Below are positions 43,790-55,911 of a stretch of DNA of 64,000 bases, in pieces. The DNA lies in the NCBI GenBank assembly GCA_963930655.1, contig OZ005608.1:24143271-24207270 (forward strand), in the 5' to 3' direction. The stretch comes from Myrica gale. Its lineage: Eukaryota > Streptophyta > Magnoliopsida > Fagales > Myricaceae. The notes under the pieces were generated by a model, which searched no databases, was not told the DNA's origin, and saw only the letters and a list, made by a program, of their open reading frames with translations. The stretch's first letter is position 1, and each line of letters begins with the position of its first letter. A program made the translations under genes and the position numbers.

Positions 43790-44199
43790 TAGGGCTGCAC
43801 ACAACCGGAATGAACCGGAAAATCGGACCGAATTTGCGGTCCGGTCCGGTCTGGTCTTCTTTTTTAATAAATGCGGACCGCACCAGATCGCATTTATTAA
43901 AAAATAAAAAAATATATATTTTTATAATTTTTAATACAAATTATAAACTTAAAACGTTTAATTTTAATCTAAACTAAAACTCAACATTTTTATATACACT
44001 TTCATCTTTGAAATTAACCTAAAAAAGTTTTTAAATTTTTTTTTTTAAATTAAAAAATTAACCGGATCGCATTTTGTCAAACCGGACCGGACCACTTATA
44101 AGTGATCCGGTCCGGTCCTTTAATATACTAGGACCGGAATGAGGTACGGACCGCATTGCAGTCCGAAAAATCGGACCGCATTTCGATTTTTCAGCCCTA
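43790..44199. mobile_element. Non-autonomous hAT element, 410 bp
   Basis: It starts TAGGGCTGCACACAACCGG and ends TTTTTCAGCCCTA. Flanks TTGAGCGT (43782-43789) and TTGAGCTC (44200-44207) agree at 6 of 8 positions, a decayed duplication. Subterminal regions are rich in complementary GGTCCGGT / ACCGGACC words; the middle is AT-rich. It is the same structural class as the 5047 and 24877 elements. Confidence 0.8.
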
Positions 44200-44650
44200 T
44201 TGAGCTCTCAAGCAGTCGTCGAGCGATGCTCGAGCGCTCAATTCCCAGCGGGATCCCAAGCATTTCTCTTCGAGAAAATGAGGATTTCGGGTTTGGGGAG
44301 TCCAATCAGCGTCTTACAGGGTTCAGGAAGGTGAACTTTAATTTCGCTAATTTCATTTTTAAGACGTGTTTGATTATAATTAGATGTGACGTGGAAATCC
44401 GTCGGCAAATTAACGAAAGGACGTAAACAAGAATTAGTCCAAATCCCAATAAGGCTTGTGTGAAAAACTAAGTATAAGGACTATTTTGGAAATAATGCAA
44501 ATTCTAGAGATTGACCAAGTAATTTAGCCATAATTTTTTTCAGCCCAAGAACCTCGCAGTCTGTAGCTGGTACTACCCACTGTTACTGGCCCCGATGGGC
44601 CAGCCCTGTAAATTAAAAGTCCATATCTGCGACATTCCACATGGGCTTAT
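44200..44650. other. Intergenic DNA
   Basis: No gene. 44380-44470 contains CCGTCGGCAAATTAACG, a word resembling the inner arms of the Mutator-like element at 16740-16800, suggesting a related fragment. Confidence 0.35.
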
Positions 44651-45105
44651 GTCCAAATTGAGAGGCCTTCCTTTTCTTTTTCTTAGGAGGGGCCTTCCTT
44701 TTCGATTAAAGCACATAAATCTTCCACGACGAACAAAAACACGAAAGGGAAAAGGTTCACTCCCTTTTTACTTGGGATGGACGTTATACTGGTGCATTAC
44801 AAATCCAATTCTCTTCCCAGAATTGTCAGGTTCAATTGACAGGGAGACTTCAAATATCAAATGCTACAAGTTCGGTATAATCTCTTCTTGAAACGAACAT
44901 CCTTAAAATATGAGAAAAGCTAAAGCAATAAAGCAATATTTCTTTTCGTATAATATTAAAAAACTCCTTTTTGGTTCAGATTTTGTTAGTCAAGATATCC
45001 GCACTCAATCTGGAAATTTCTTCTCGAAAATTTCCTATAGGAAAGTTCGAGAGAAAGTGTTCTTTGTACCTTTAGCGTCTGATAAGGCTAACCTAGACTG
45101 GATTT

Positions 45106-46214
45106 AGTGGCGGAATCAAGATTATAATTTATGAGTGTCGAATTTTAAAGGCGAAATGATAAAAAAAAATTCATTCGTAATGCAAAACATTATCTTAGAG
45201 TTATAATGTCGAAAATTAAGGACTAAAAGCATTAAAAATATTGGAATACATGTACCGTAATATATACTGCGACTGAGAGGTGACAATTAGATGCTACGAG
45301 TTTGCATCTTCTGAAAATGTTGCAAAATAGTTTCGTTCTCAATAGTTTTAAAAACTTCTTGCTCGATGTACACTAACATGCAAACATTCATCTAGTTATC
45401 TCTCATCATATTACGCAAATCACTTTTGATGATCTAATTTAAGTTAATTTCCTACTTAACTATAAAACTTTAAAACAAATTACAGATAATTCTGATGGTT
45501 GAGGTCTTGATGCCACTAGGGGTTGTCGTTCTTGCTCGGGATGCATTTGTAATTTACTCTCTACGTTCTATGGATTGAAATTGAAAGATAATTCACATTC
45601 TTCAAATCAACTTCTACACACAAAATAACAATTGATGGCAAACCAGACTCTGAATAATAAAAATAAAATTTTCAGGATAAGCAAGATTTAGTAAAAGAGT
45701 TCCTTAGATAAACATATCCCAAAAGTGGTCAGAACTTTGGTTTGACCTATACAAGGATCCTAAACAAACACAGCATTTTTCGAGGTCTCTAATAAAAATG
45801 AAGAAACAAATCAACTTAGGGAGAAAGAAATGAAGTGATCTTGATTGTGAAAAATTAGGAGCAAAAAGTAAATAATTTTTTACTAACATAAATTTAGCAA
45901 TATGACACGAAGTTACCCCTCAGTTGAAGAACTATTAATCGATGCAAAACAAAAAATCATAATAACTATATATTTGTCTTAGTTATTATGTAGCACTAAG
46001 AGCAAAATCGATGTGTAGAAAAAAAATTGTTTTAAATCCGATACCTATTAAGTTTAGTTGACCTGGACTTAATGAGTATCAGACCTGGACTTAATGGGTA
46101 TCGAACCTAACTAATTTATGAAGAAAAAGAAAAAGAAAATAAAAAACAAGTGTAAAAAAAAATTTGGCTAAGCCATGGGCAGCGGACGCACGGGTTCAAT
46201 ACCCCTGCGTCCGC
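45106..46214. other. Copy-1-specific 1.1-kb segment
   Basis: Absent from copy 2, where TGGACTAG joins directly to TAAGAGCACTTGG. AT-rich and without coding domains. It has a short direct repeat CTGGACTTAATGRGTATC at 46065-46105. Either an insertion in copy 1 or a deletion in copy 2; no terminal repeats were identified. Confidence 0.4.
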
Positions 46215-46243
46215 ATCTCATTGGAGCAAGTATCTTCTTTGAA

Positions 46244-46554
46244 TTGGGCCTGCCTCTATGTTTAAGGCTGCTTTTGTTTTCATTCTGTGTTTTCTGCTTA
46301 TGTTAGTTTTTTTCTTGTCTCTTTTATCTGTTTAGGCATATTAGCTTATGTTTATTGGCCTCTGTGGCTTGTCTGGTCTTTGTGGCTTGTCCGTCCCTTC
46401 GGGGACTTTGTAGGACCTTTGAGTCTGTTTGCTCGTTGGTCCGCCGGCTCTTCGGAGTGTCTGATACGCCTTTTAGAGCCTCCTGAGGTGTTAAAACCTC
46501 CTTGATCATATCTCAATACATATGCTCTTTATGCAAAAAAAAAAAAAAAAAAAA
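46244..46554 (+). mobile_element. Retroposed insert with A21 tail and 15-bp target duplication
   Basis: It is flanked by AGTATCTTCTTTGAA at 46229-46243 and 46555-46569, identical. It ends ATGCTCTTTATGC followed by about 21 A. At 311 bp with no clear protein, it is probably a 5'-truncated LINE 3' UTR; no Pol III boxes were recognised. The empty site is seen in copy 2 near 53889-53900. Confidence 0.85.
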
Positions 46555-47382
46555 AGTATCTTCTTTGAAGGAGTAAGAAATGGCTGCGTGGAAAGTGGGA
46601 AGCGACCGGTTTCTTCCTTCGACCAAACACCAAAAGGTCCAAAAAGTTCCACGTCCCACTAGTTTGAGCTGCTATCAATGTGGACTTTGTCAATGTTATT
46701 GACAACAAAAGCTCGAGCATCAACAATTTACTCCAAACACAACTTTGAGTACAGGTTGGACGTAGAAAAAGCAAAGAATCCTCGACATTAACTTGAACAG
46801 AATTCACGATTAACGTTTCAGACAAAGAACTAATTCTCCGAAGGGTTAGAATTACTCGACTCTGTTTGAATCACGAAAGCGTTCTTCTGCAGTGGCTGTG
46901 CTTTATGGTAACTCATGGGAGTCACAATTTATAACCTTCTTCTAAGAAATAAGCAGTTCGGCGACAACTAATGCGAATGTTGAAGGTGACATTAATCAAA
47001 GAAAAATAAAAGATAATCTGGTAGTTAATTTAAGTTTATTTTGTACATCATATTCAGTACTCTGTAGTTCGTCCACAATCCTTGGAGGCAACTACAAGGA
47101 TGATTGTAGGACGGTTTAGTTTTAGGATCAGACCCCTAAATTCATTCAACTCAGAATATGCTGTTTCCGAGAGTAAAACAACTCTGAAGGAGATAAAATG
47201 CTCTCTGTAGTTGTAGCTACGAATTGAAGTACTTTTCCAAACACGTGTGGAATGCGAGAAAGGCTGGGCTCCTTCGAAGTAGATCTGCAGCCTAGTTGAC
47301 CTCTAAAGTCTCCTTCCTCGACCCAAAAACACCATGCTTCTGCAAAGCGCAAATTTGTGCTGCATAGCTCGCTGAATCAGAG

Positions 47383-50300
47383 ATGAGTCCGAGACTTTCC
47401 CTTCTTATTGCTTCCCTTCTGCTTTTATTCTGCCTTGGTTTGACTTTGAAGTCAACTAAGGCTATCGCTAGGCACACCGATACTATCCAACCGGGCCGAT
47501 CGCTAAAATTCCCAGATGAAATTGTATCTGCTAATGGGAACTTCACACTCGGTTTCTTCTCTCCAGGAAATTCGAAGAAGCATTACGTGTGTTGAGAATG
47601 GTGTAGTCTCACATTGTGAGCATGTGAGACTTTTGGGTTATAAATAACTCTCCTTTAACATTTTAAATATAAGTGAGTTAACATAATAAATTCAATTGAG
47701 TGTTTCCATAATTAGATTTCTCATTTATAAAAGTTAAATTTTTATTTCTAACATGGTATCATAGCAATGTTTTCGATTTTAGTCCGGTTACCTTCTGGCG
47801 ACCATCCGGCTTAGTACCTCAAATTTTTCGGTTCAGTACCGGCGACCACCCGACTCAGAACCGGCGACCACCCGGCTTTGTATGGACAACTTTCCCTGCT
47901 CAACCGACAATCTCCCGGCTCAGTATCGGCGACTTCTCCCCGTTCAGTATCAGCAATTTTTGTTATTATTTTCCTTGTAATTATTTTTGTAACTCCAAAC
48001 TCAAGGTTTGTCGGTTTGTCCACCTTGAGTTTGCTGGGGAATGTTGAGAATTATGTAGTCCCAAGCAATGTGGGCATATGAGACTTTTGGGTTATAAATA
48101 ATTCCTTTTATGTAACATTTTAAATATAAGTGATTTAACATAATAAATAGAATTGACTGTTTCCACACGAAGGTGCTGTTCTTACCTACACCCTCGATGG
48201 AACTCTTGTAATATCCGATGAAAGAATGCAGTAGACGGTGCCGAATACTTCAGCTGGCAATGATACCTATGCCATGTTACTAGATACAGGTAATTTGATA
48301 CTCACAAACAGGGTCTTAGAGGTGTTGTGGCAGAGTTTTGATGTTCCGACTGATTCTATTTTGGCCGGAATGTTGGAAGACGGAGATCCTTTTGGGACAT
48401 TGTCATTTGCATCATGGAGAAGTCCAGAGGATCCTTCTCCTGGCCTGTTCACCATGCTGCTGAGTTATCGCTATTATGAAAGGTATATAGCTTTATCGAA
48501 CGGATCTGCAGTATACTGGACCAATTCGTTAGATAGTACTTGGCCTATTAACCACACTTCAGGAATTTCAAGAATAGTGTTGGATGTATCCGGGCAGCTC
48601 AAACTGCAGTCATGGTCAGAAGAAGACAAAAGATGGTCCTCATTACAATCATCTCGGTGTGGGGCGTATGCTTTATGCGGCGCTTTCAGCAAATGCAATG
48701 AGAGTGCGAATGAACCATGTGGCTGTTTTCCAGGTTTCAAAAACGATTCGGCTAATGAATGCGTGAGAAAAACTTCTTTGCAGTGCAGCAATAATATGAA
48801 TGGTCAGAAAGATGGGCTTCTTCACATGTCTAACGTTGATTGGCCCATCCATCCACTGCAGTTGAACACTAGCAGTAAAGAGTGCGAATCAACTTGCTTG
48901 GAAAACTGTTCTTGTACTGCTTATGCTGTTTACGATGTCAATCGAACGCTGCATAAATGCTTATTATGGAATGGTTCTCTGTTAAACCTGAAACAACTCC
49001 CTGAATATGATAGCCATGGAAAGGATATCTATCTGAAAGTCGCTTCTTCCGATTTGGATACCAAAGGTAAGAAAATAAATGACTAGTAGTAGATTCGTTT
49101 TATTATTATTTCTTCGTTGGTAAGATTTTTGAGGAGATACCAATTAGGGATTTTTCCAATTTGAAATTAATTCGTTGAGCAAGTACCATGCATACAGTAT
49201 TGATTTCTCTGATTCCTCTTGCAATACTGATATTGTGCGTTTCTGTTTATCTTTTGAGGAGAAAGCTCAGAAGAAGGGGTGAGTAAAAAAATTCTTCACA
49301 ACGTTATACTTGGAGCGTCTTATCTTATATCCTTACCTAAAGTATTTCTTTACCGTTCAGGGGAGAACTTGTTACAATTAGACGTGGGCATGAACCTAAA
49401 TGGTGATGATTCAGAGTTTTCTGAAGCAAATAAGCATGGTTATAGTAGGAAAAGGGAAGTCAAAATGCCTTTATTCAGTTTTGCAAGCGTTTCTGCAGCA
49501 ACCGGTAATGGTTGAATTCCCCTAAACCTGACGGACAGGTAAAAAACAATTTGGAAGTTAAAAAAGCACAAACAGGCCTAGTAAGCTGAAATCTATAAGA
49601 AACTTGAGAAGAATGAGTGGAAGAGAATTTAAGGTGGTTAGTTCGAAGAAGCCAGCAAGATCTATTTACAGGACCAAATGAATACAACAAACCTACTAAT
49701 AATCAATGTGAGATAACGCATTTGATACTCCAACAAGGCACATGCTCTGGATAATGGGACTGAGTTTAAGCTGACTATTGACTTAGAGGTAATGTAATGG
49801 ACATGGAATTGATAAATAAACTAGTAAGGAACTAAGGATATGCTACAGTTAGTTGGAAGAGAAGAATTCCTCTAATTTGTGCTATTATGAGAGCACCAAT
49901 GCTGTACTGGGGTCTTAGATGTGGCAGTGCTTTTTCACGGTTTCTGTTTTTCTCGTGACAATCAATTTCAGGGTATATTACTAAACGGGGTCGAGGTAGC
50001 TGTGAAGAGGCTCTCAAGAAGATCTGGGCAAGGTTGGGAGGAGCTGAAAAATGAAGCGATGGTCATAGCCAAGCGCTCCAACACAAGAATCTTGTCAGAC
50101 TTTTGGGCTGCTGCATTGAAAGAGAGGAAAAGATACTAGTTTATGAATATATGCCCAATAAAAGCTTGGATTTCTTCCTCTTAGGTTTGTAAATTCTAGT
50201 ATTTGGAGTAAATAAATCGTCCTTCCTCGTGTTGAATAGTTATGGTCCTTTGCATTTGGTGCACTAATGCTGCAATTCACTCATATTGCTATGGCAGATC

Positions 50301-51175
50301 CAGAAAAGCGCAGGATATTAGACTGGAAGGCTAGCAACATTTTGTTGGACATCGACATGAATCCTAAAATATCAGATTTTGGAATGGCAAGAATCTTCGG
50401 AGGAAATGAGTCACAAGCAAATACAAATAGGATTGTTGGGATTTAGTAAGTAAAATGAAATACATGTGCGTAGACATATGCATAGATAATGAAGCTAGTA
50501 TTTTTTTTTCTTCGTTTCAGTGGTTATATTTCCCTGAGTATGCTCTGGAAGGCCTCTTTTCGATCAAATCTGATATATTCAGCTTTGGCATCTTACTATT
50601 AGAGATTGTGAGTGGCAGGAAGAATACAGGTTTCTATATGACTGACTCTTTCCATCTTCTTGGATATGTGAGTACTCTCTTTGCACTTTCTGTTGTGGAA
50701 ATTCAACACACTTTCTATTCCAATCCCAATGGAAGCTTAAGTAGTAATGGTTTCCTAAAAAGCACATAATGCCATTAAATCTCTTGTCCTCTTCATTTTA
50801 ATTAGAACCATGACCAAGGTTACTCATATATATATGATAACATTTTGCTTTCCTCATTTGAAGGCATGGGACTTGTGGACCAGCAACAGGGGTTCGGACT
50901 TGATGGATCCACTACTTGATGATATATCATCCTCTATGGATATGGTGTTGCGATATGTTAACATAAGGCTCCTCTGTGTTCAAGAAAGTGCAGCGGATAG
51001 ACCTACCATGTCTGACGTTGCCTCAATGCTTAGCAATGAAGCTGTTGTCCTACCTTATCCGAAACAGCCCGGTTTCTTGAATGTCAGAAGTATGGTGAAC
51101 ACAAACCCAGCTAACAGCACGCCAGAAGTCTGTTCTGTGAATCATGCAACGGTTTCAATTATGGAGGGCCGGTAA
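47383..51175 (+). pseudogene. G-type lectin S-receptor-like kinase, copy 1 (broken)
   Basis: Similar to plant SD1-type receptor kinases (plasma-membrane Ser/Thr kinases). Segments: signal peptide LSLLIASLLLLFCLGLTL and start of the bulb lectin domain (47383-47589); TRIM insertion; lectin/S-locus/PAN region (48166-49066: LWQSFDVPTDSILAG, WRSPEDPSPGLF, CGAYALCGAFSKCN, CESTCLENCSCTAYAVYD); membrane segment LIPLAILILCVSVYLLRRK (49198-49278); and kinase exons at 49361-49504, 49972-50184, 50298-50445, 50521-50667 and 50872-51175 ending CSVNHATVSIMEGR. Damage: TRIM plus loss of lectin codons, TAG near 48233, P-loop deleted, 2-bp insertion near 50075, a 90-bp deletion removing the HRD loop, and a 1-bp loss before PEYA. 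The DFG segment [12 protein letters not shown] remains. It is not a functional kinase. Confidence 0.9.
47590..48166 (+). mobile_element. TRIM (miniature LTR retrotransposon) in lectin exon
   Basis: Left LTR 47590-47753 (164 bp, TGTTGAGAATGG...TTTCTAACA), then primer-binding site TGGTATCATAGC (47754-), about 275 bp of noncoding CGGCGACCACCCGGCT-type repeats, a purine tract TGCTGGGGAA, and a right LTR from 48042 that is clearly related but lacks its last 40 or so bases. No coding sequence. A target duplication cannot be seen because the right end and the adjoining lectin codons are deleted together. Confidence 0.85.
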
Positions 51176-52385
51176 TGTTGCTGTCTAAGTAACACCTTAC
51201 TCGTTGGGCTGCCTCTCAGAATGTCTCTGGAAGCTATCCCACTGTTTGTAAGCTTTTTTCGGACTTGTTTTGGATTTTTGCTGGGACTGATCCCCTAGCT
51301 TTCCGTTTACTGTCTTTGTTTTCTGTTAATAAGGTTTGCCATAGTTTGATTTTTTTAAAAAAAGAAGTCCTAGAGACATTAGATTTCTTAGCCTATTGTT
51401 CTGTAATGCACCATGGAAAATCGTTGGTGCTTGGCATTCAAAAGAGAAGAAGCTCAGCTAGCTTGTCAAATTGCAAGGATCAATAACATTTATATATGTA
51501 TTTTTTATATCACGTTCCAAAAAGAAGGAACCAAATTAGAACAGAGTATGTTGAAATAAATTGGCAGATCCTAAAAAGGATTGGAGAAAGTCACTATATG
51601 CTTTATGCTAGTTAGTGGGAGCGGTGACCAGACTCAGTAGACAAAGCTATCAGGACCTAGACTAGCCAATAGAGAAAACATTATAACTCAGTACAGCAAG
51701 CCCCAACAAGGGAGAAAAAGATCTACAAGGGATCAGGAAAACCCACAAAAGAGCAGGAAAAACAAACAAAAACAACAAAAACCACACAGGCCAACAAAAA
51801 AACAACAAAACACAGAGAAGTAATTAGCACCACCACAAACGATCTGAGAGGCTAAAACAACAACAATGTGGAGAAACGCACGTGCGCGTGTTCACCATGC
51901 GTTGACGAAAGGCCTCATCATTGTGGCGTTGGGCTCCCAAAGGAAGCAAGAGTCACACAAGAGGCACGTAGCCGCCAAGACCACCGGAACCAGACCGGAA
52001 AGTGAGTCCAGAGTCGAGCACGTGAGACTCCACGCGCCGACCAAATGATGTTGGATTAGTGTTGTTGAGCTCGTTGTGAGGAGTAGACGGTGTCTAGCAG
52101 GGCTGTGTGCACCTATGACACATGGAATCATCGGGATCTAACGGCTAAGATTCCGAACAAAAGTGGAAGGGAGAGGGAGAAGAGAAGGAGAGGAAGAAGA
52201 AGAGCCGGAGCTCCTCCCACAGCCGAAAACAATGATAAAAAGGGAGATTTCTAGCGTTTGGGAGGAGGAAAGTTCTAGAGAGAAGATAGAACTGCCTAGA
52301 ACACACGAGTTTTGATAAAATAAATTTCTTCCGAGTTTTTATGTCCACTTGTATAAGACTTGATCAATTTGCTGCGTCTGCAATT
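51176..52385. other. Intergenic DNA between kinase copies
   Basis: No gene. 51640-52130 is A/C-rich (ACAACAAAAACC-type) followed by a GC-richer part and a GAGAAGAGAAGGAG tract; on the minus strand it looks like the T-rich leader of a LINE, but no reverse transcriptase is visible. The segment at about 51385-51480 reappears inverted at 58540-58640. Confidence 0.4.
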
Positions 52386-52590
52386 TTAAGGTCAAGCTGC
52401 TTGGTCTATACACTGGGTGCCTCGTCGCCTTAACCAGCAGGCTCACCTTTTGGCCCAGTGGGCGGCCTCAGATCGTATTTCTACTTTCGTTGATCCTTCT
52501 TGTATTCCTGCTTTTATCTTGTGTTGTGACTAGTTTGCTGTTTTTCCTTATTGTTTTCAATACAGAGGTTGCTTTCAGAAAAAAAAAAGT
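52386..52590 (+). mobile_element. LINE tail with RNase H end, plus strand
   Basis: Encodes QAAWSIHWVPRRLNQQAHLL, AQWAAS and VDPSCIPAFILCCD then a stop, and ends TTGCTTTCAG plus an A-run. Almost the same peptide is on the opposite strand at 53035-53634, so this is the same LINE family inserted in opposite orientation about 400 bp away. Confidence 0.8.
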
Positions 52591-52971
52591 ATTAAATAGT
52601 CCCCAAGTAAATTTATGCAGAGACAAACAAGCGCGCACCTAAAAGTGAATATTATCAATCTCTGCAACACATGAAACTGGCACACTGATATGGGATGTCT
52701 AAATTGAGAGGCCTTCCTTTTCGATTCAAGCATATAAATCTTTCATGATGAACAAAAAACGAAAGGGAAAAGGTTCACTCCCTTTTTACTTGGGATGGAC
52801 GTTATACTGGCGCATTACAAATCCGATTCTCTTCCCAGAATTGTCGGGTTCAATTGACAAATGCTACAAGTTCGGTATAATCTCATCTTGAAACGAACAT
52901 CCTTAAAATATGAGAAGCTAAAGCAATAAAGCAATATTTCTTTTCGTATAATATTAAAAAACTCGTTTTTG

Positions 52972-52975
<4 letters not shown>

Positions 52976-53007
<32 letters not shown>

Positions 53008-53659
53008 CTGAAAGCAAACTTTGTATTAAAAACTTCAAGGAAATACAGAAAATGAATCGCAACATAAAATAAAAGCCGGAATACAAGAAGGGTCAACGAA
53101 GCCCGTGATAAGAGAAGAAGCTGCCCATTGGGCCAAAAGATGAGCCTGCTGGTTGAGACGTCGAGGCACCCAATGTATTAACCAAGCTGACTGCCCTTTA
53201 AAAAGCAAACGTAACTGCCTAACAAAAGGATCCACTTTCCAGCACGGAGAACTTAAAGAGTCATTTAAATCCGAACATAAAAGTTTTGAATCAGACTCAA
53301 ATATCACATTAGACCAGTTCTTCAGAAGTGCCACCTCCACAGCATGAATCGCCGCCAAAGTTTCTCCGACTAGGGAGTCCGTAGCCCTAACACGCTCCAT
53401 GTACACCGCACAGAGGGAGCTGGCAGAGTCTCTACAAGAGACGGCTACATACGATCCTGATTGACGTATGGCAACGTCAAAGTTGATCTTCACAAAACCA
53501 GGTTCAGGAGGAACCCAGTGATCGGCAAAGCTCGGTTTGCGGGAGAACCAAGCAGAAGAATGAGAGGAAAGGCGACGTTTCAGATTGGAGACAAGTTCAG
53601 GAAGGAGCACTGGAACGTGTTCATGCACCGCCATATTCCTAGCGTACCAGAGAACATCT
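52976..53659 (-). mobile_element. 5'-truncated LINE insertion with 18-bp target duplication
   Basis: Flanked by AAAACTCGTTTTTGGTTC (52958-52975) and AAAACTTGTTTTTGGTTC (53660-53677), one mismatch. The T-run at 52976-53006 is its poly-A tail, so it lies on the minus strand. A 199-codon frame (53634-53035) covers an RNase H domain: NFDVAIRQSGSYVAVSCRDS, GETLAAIHAVEVALL, FESDSKLLCSDLND, HWVPRRLNQQAHLLAQWAAS. The D-E-D positions are plausible but the LINE lacks its endonuclease and reverse transcriptase, so it is dead. The empty site is present in copy 1 near 44960. Confidence 0.93.
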
Positions 53660-54935
53660 AAAACTTGTTTTTGGTTCAGATTTTGTTAGTCAGTACTGAA
53701 AGTGTAAAACATTTTCCCACTGATTCAACTACTAAGCTTTTGAAGATATCCGCACTCAATCTGAAAATTTCCTATAGGAAAGCTCACAAGAAAGTGTTCT
53801 TAGTTCCTTTAGCTTTTGACAATGTCACAATGCTAACAGAGGAACTGGACTAGTAAGAGCACTTGGCATCTCATTGGAGCAAGTTTCTTCTTTGAATGAG
53901 TAATAAGAGCACTTGGCATCTCATTTGGACGTAGAAAAGCAAAGAATCCTCGACATTAACTTGAACAGAATTCACGATTAACGTTTTAGACAAAGACCTA
54001 TTTCTCCGAAGGGTTGGAATTACTCGGCTATGTTTAAATCGCGAAAGCATTCTTCTGCAGTGGCTGTGCTTTATGGTAACTTGATGGGAGTCACAATTTG
54101 TCACCTTCTTCTAAGAAATAAGCAGTTCAGCGACAACTAATGGGAATGTTGAAGGTTGCATTAATCAAAGAAAAATAAAAGATAATCTGGTAGTTAATTT
54201 AAGTTTATTTTGTACATCATATTCAGTACTCTGTAGTTCGTCCACAATCCTTGGATGCAACTACAAGGATGATTGTAGGACGGTTTAGTTTTAGGATCAG
54301 ACCCCTAAATTCATTCAACTCAGAATATGTTGTTTCTGAGAATAAAACAACTCTAAAGGAGACAAAATGCTCTCTGTAGTTGTAGCTACGAATTGAAGTA
54401 CTTTTCCAAACACGTGTGGAATGCGAGAAAGGCTGGGCTCCTTCGAAGTAAATCTGCAGCCTAGTTGAGCTCTAAAGTCTCCTTCATCGACCCAAAAAGG
54501 GTCTTATAGGTGTTGTGACTTCAGCTGGCAATGATACCTATGCCATGCTACGAGATACATGTAATTTGATGCTCACAAACAGGGTCGTAGAGGTGTTGTG
54601 GCAGAGTTTTGATGTTCCGACTGATTCTATTTTGGCCGGAATGTTGAAAGACGAAGATCCTTTTGGGACATTGTCATTTGCATCATGGAGAAGTCCAGAG
54701 GATCCTTCTCCTGGCCTGTTCACCATGAATCTGATTTATTATAATAAGTATATAACTTTATGGAACGGATCTGCAGTATACTGGACCAGTTCGTTAGATA
54801 GTACTTGGCCTACTGCCCGCACTCCAGGAATTTCAAGAATAGTGTTGGATGTATCCGGCAGCTCAAACTGCAGTCATGGTCAGAAGATGACGAAAGATGG
54901 CTCTCATTTCAATCATCTCAGTGTCGTGCCCCCTC

Positions 54936-55911
54936 CGACTCCTTTAAAAAAAAGAAAAGAAAAGTAAACGTCCTGACGTCGTGACCCCTTCGATTCTCCA
55001 CCCCCCAAAAATCAATTTTCAACCCTTCCCATCGCACATCCACCACTCTCGGCCTCTCTCCCCTCCCTCTCCAAAATCCCTGCGCACAGCCACCTCCGGG
55101 CTCTCCCCACGCCGGCCACGCCTCCCTTCGCCGACCACCACAGCTACTCTCCTCTTCTCTCCTCCCTCACGTGTCGATCTCTTCTCATCTTCTCTGCCAC
55201 ATCTCACTCTCTAACTTATCCATTTAGGTACGTTGTTAAAAAATCGATTGGACTTTTTTGCGATTTTTAAGGATTTGGAGTTAATTTGATTTTGTTTTTT
55301 TCTGTTACCTGTGTTGCCCTGAATTTGTTTGCAATGAGGAATGAAATAGACGACTTCTTCGTGTTAATGCGGCAAGATTTTAGCAACCTTGTAGTACGTG
55401 TGATCTCTCTTATTAGAGTAATATGACTTTCACTCACCAAAATTTTGACTCTAAAATTTTATCATCATTATAAAATTGTAATCTGTTGCATTTAACTTGT
55501 TTTTATTTGTCTTCAAATGTAGTTTCTTGAGGTTTTCTGATCTGTTGCATTTAACTCGTTCTTGAGAATGGCTTCGCGCTTCTGTAAATAATTTTTTGAA
55601 TTCATTTGTACATTGTTGGGATTTTTTAATGCATTTGTGCGTTCGTAATTTTTTTAATTCATTTCTGTGTTTGTAATTTTTTGAATTCATTTTGTTGGAC
55701 AGTAAAGAATGTGCTCAATAGAAAAAAAAAAGAAAAAAAAATCTATTGGTCCCAAGTACATAAAATGTTCAAAAAATAACTCAATATAAATGTTAGTTAA
55801 CTGGGAACCGCAACCGTCAAGGACCAGTTATTACCTTAACGGTGATGGTGAAGGTGACCAATATTTGAAAACCGGCCTATCACCTGTGACGCCACCGGAT
55901 TTGAACAGCTC
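54936..55911. mobile_element. Composite insertion in kinase copy 2 ending in family-1 repeat
   Basis: Interrupts the coding sequence between TCATCTCAGTGTCG and ATGAGAGTGCGG and replaces about 35 bp present in copy 1. The left part (54936-55220) is C/T-rich, the middle AT-rich. The right part (55741-55911) is homologous to 1955-2160 and ends TTGAACAGCTCTAA, a hAT-like terminus. The left terminus is not matched, so the insertion is truncated or composite. Confidence 0.6.

Larger units (their letters stand above)
44655..51640 (+). repeat. Segmental duplication, copy 1
   Basis: Blocks 44655-45105, 46215-46243 plus 46555-47335, and 48246-51170 are closely similar and collinear with 52696-53845, 53866-54505 and 54514-58260. 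Both intergenic DNA and the lectin kinase are shared. About 51385-51480 reappears inverted at 58540-58640. Unique to copy 1 are a 1.1-kb segment (45106-46214), a retroposed insert (46244-46554) and a TRIM element. Confidence 0.85.
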
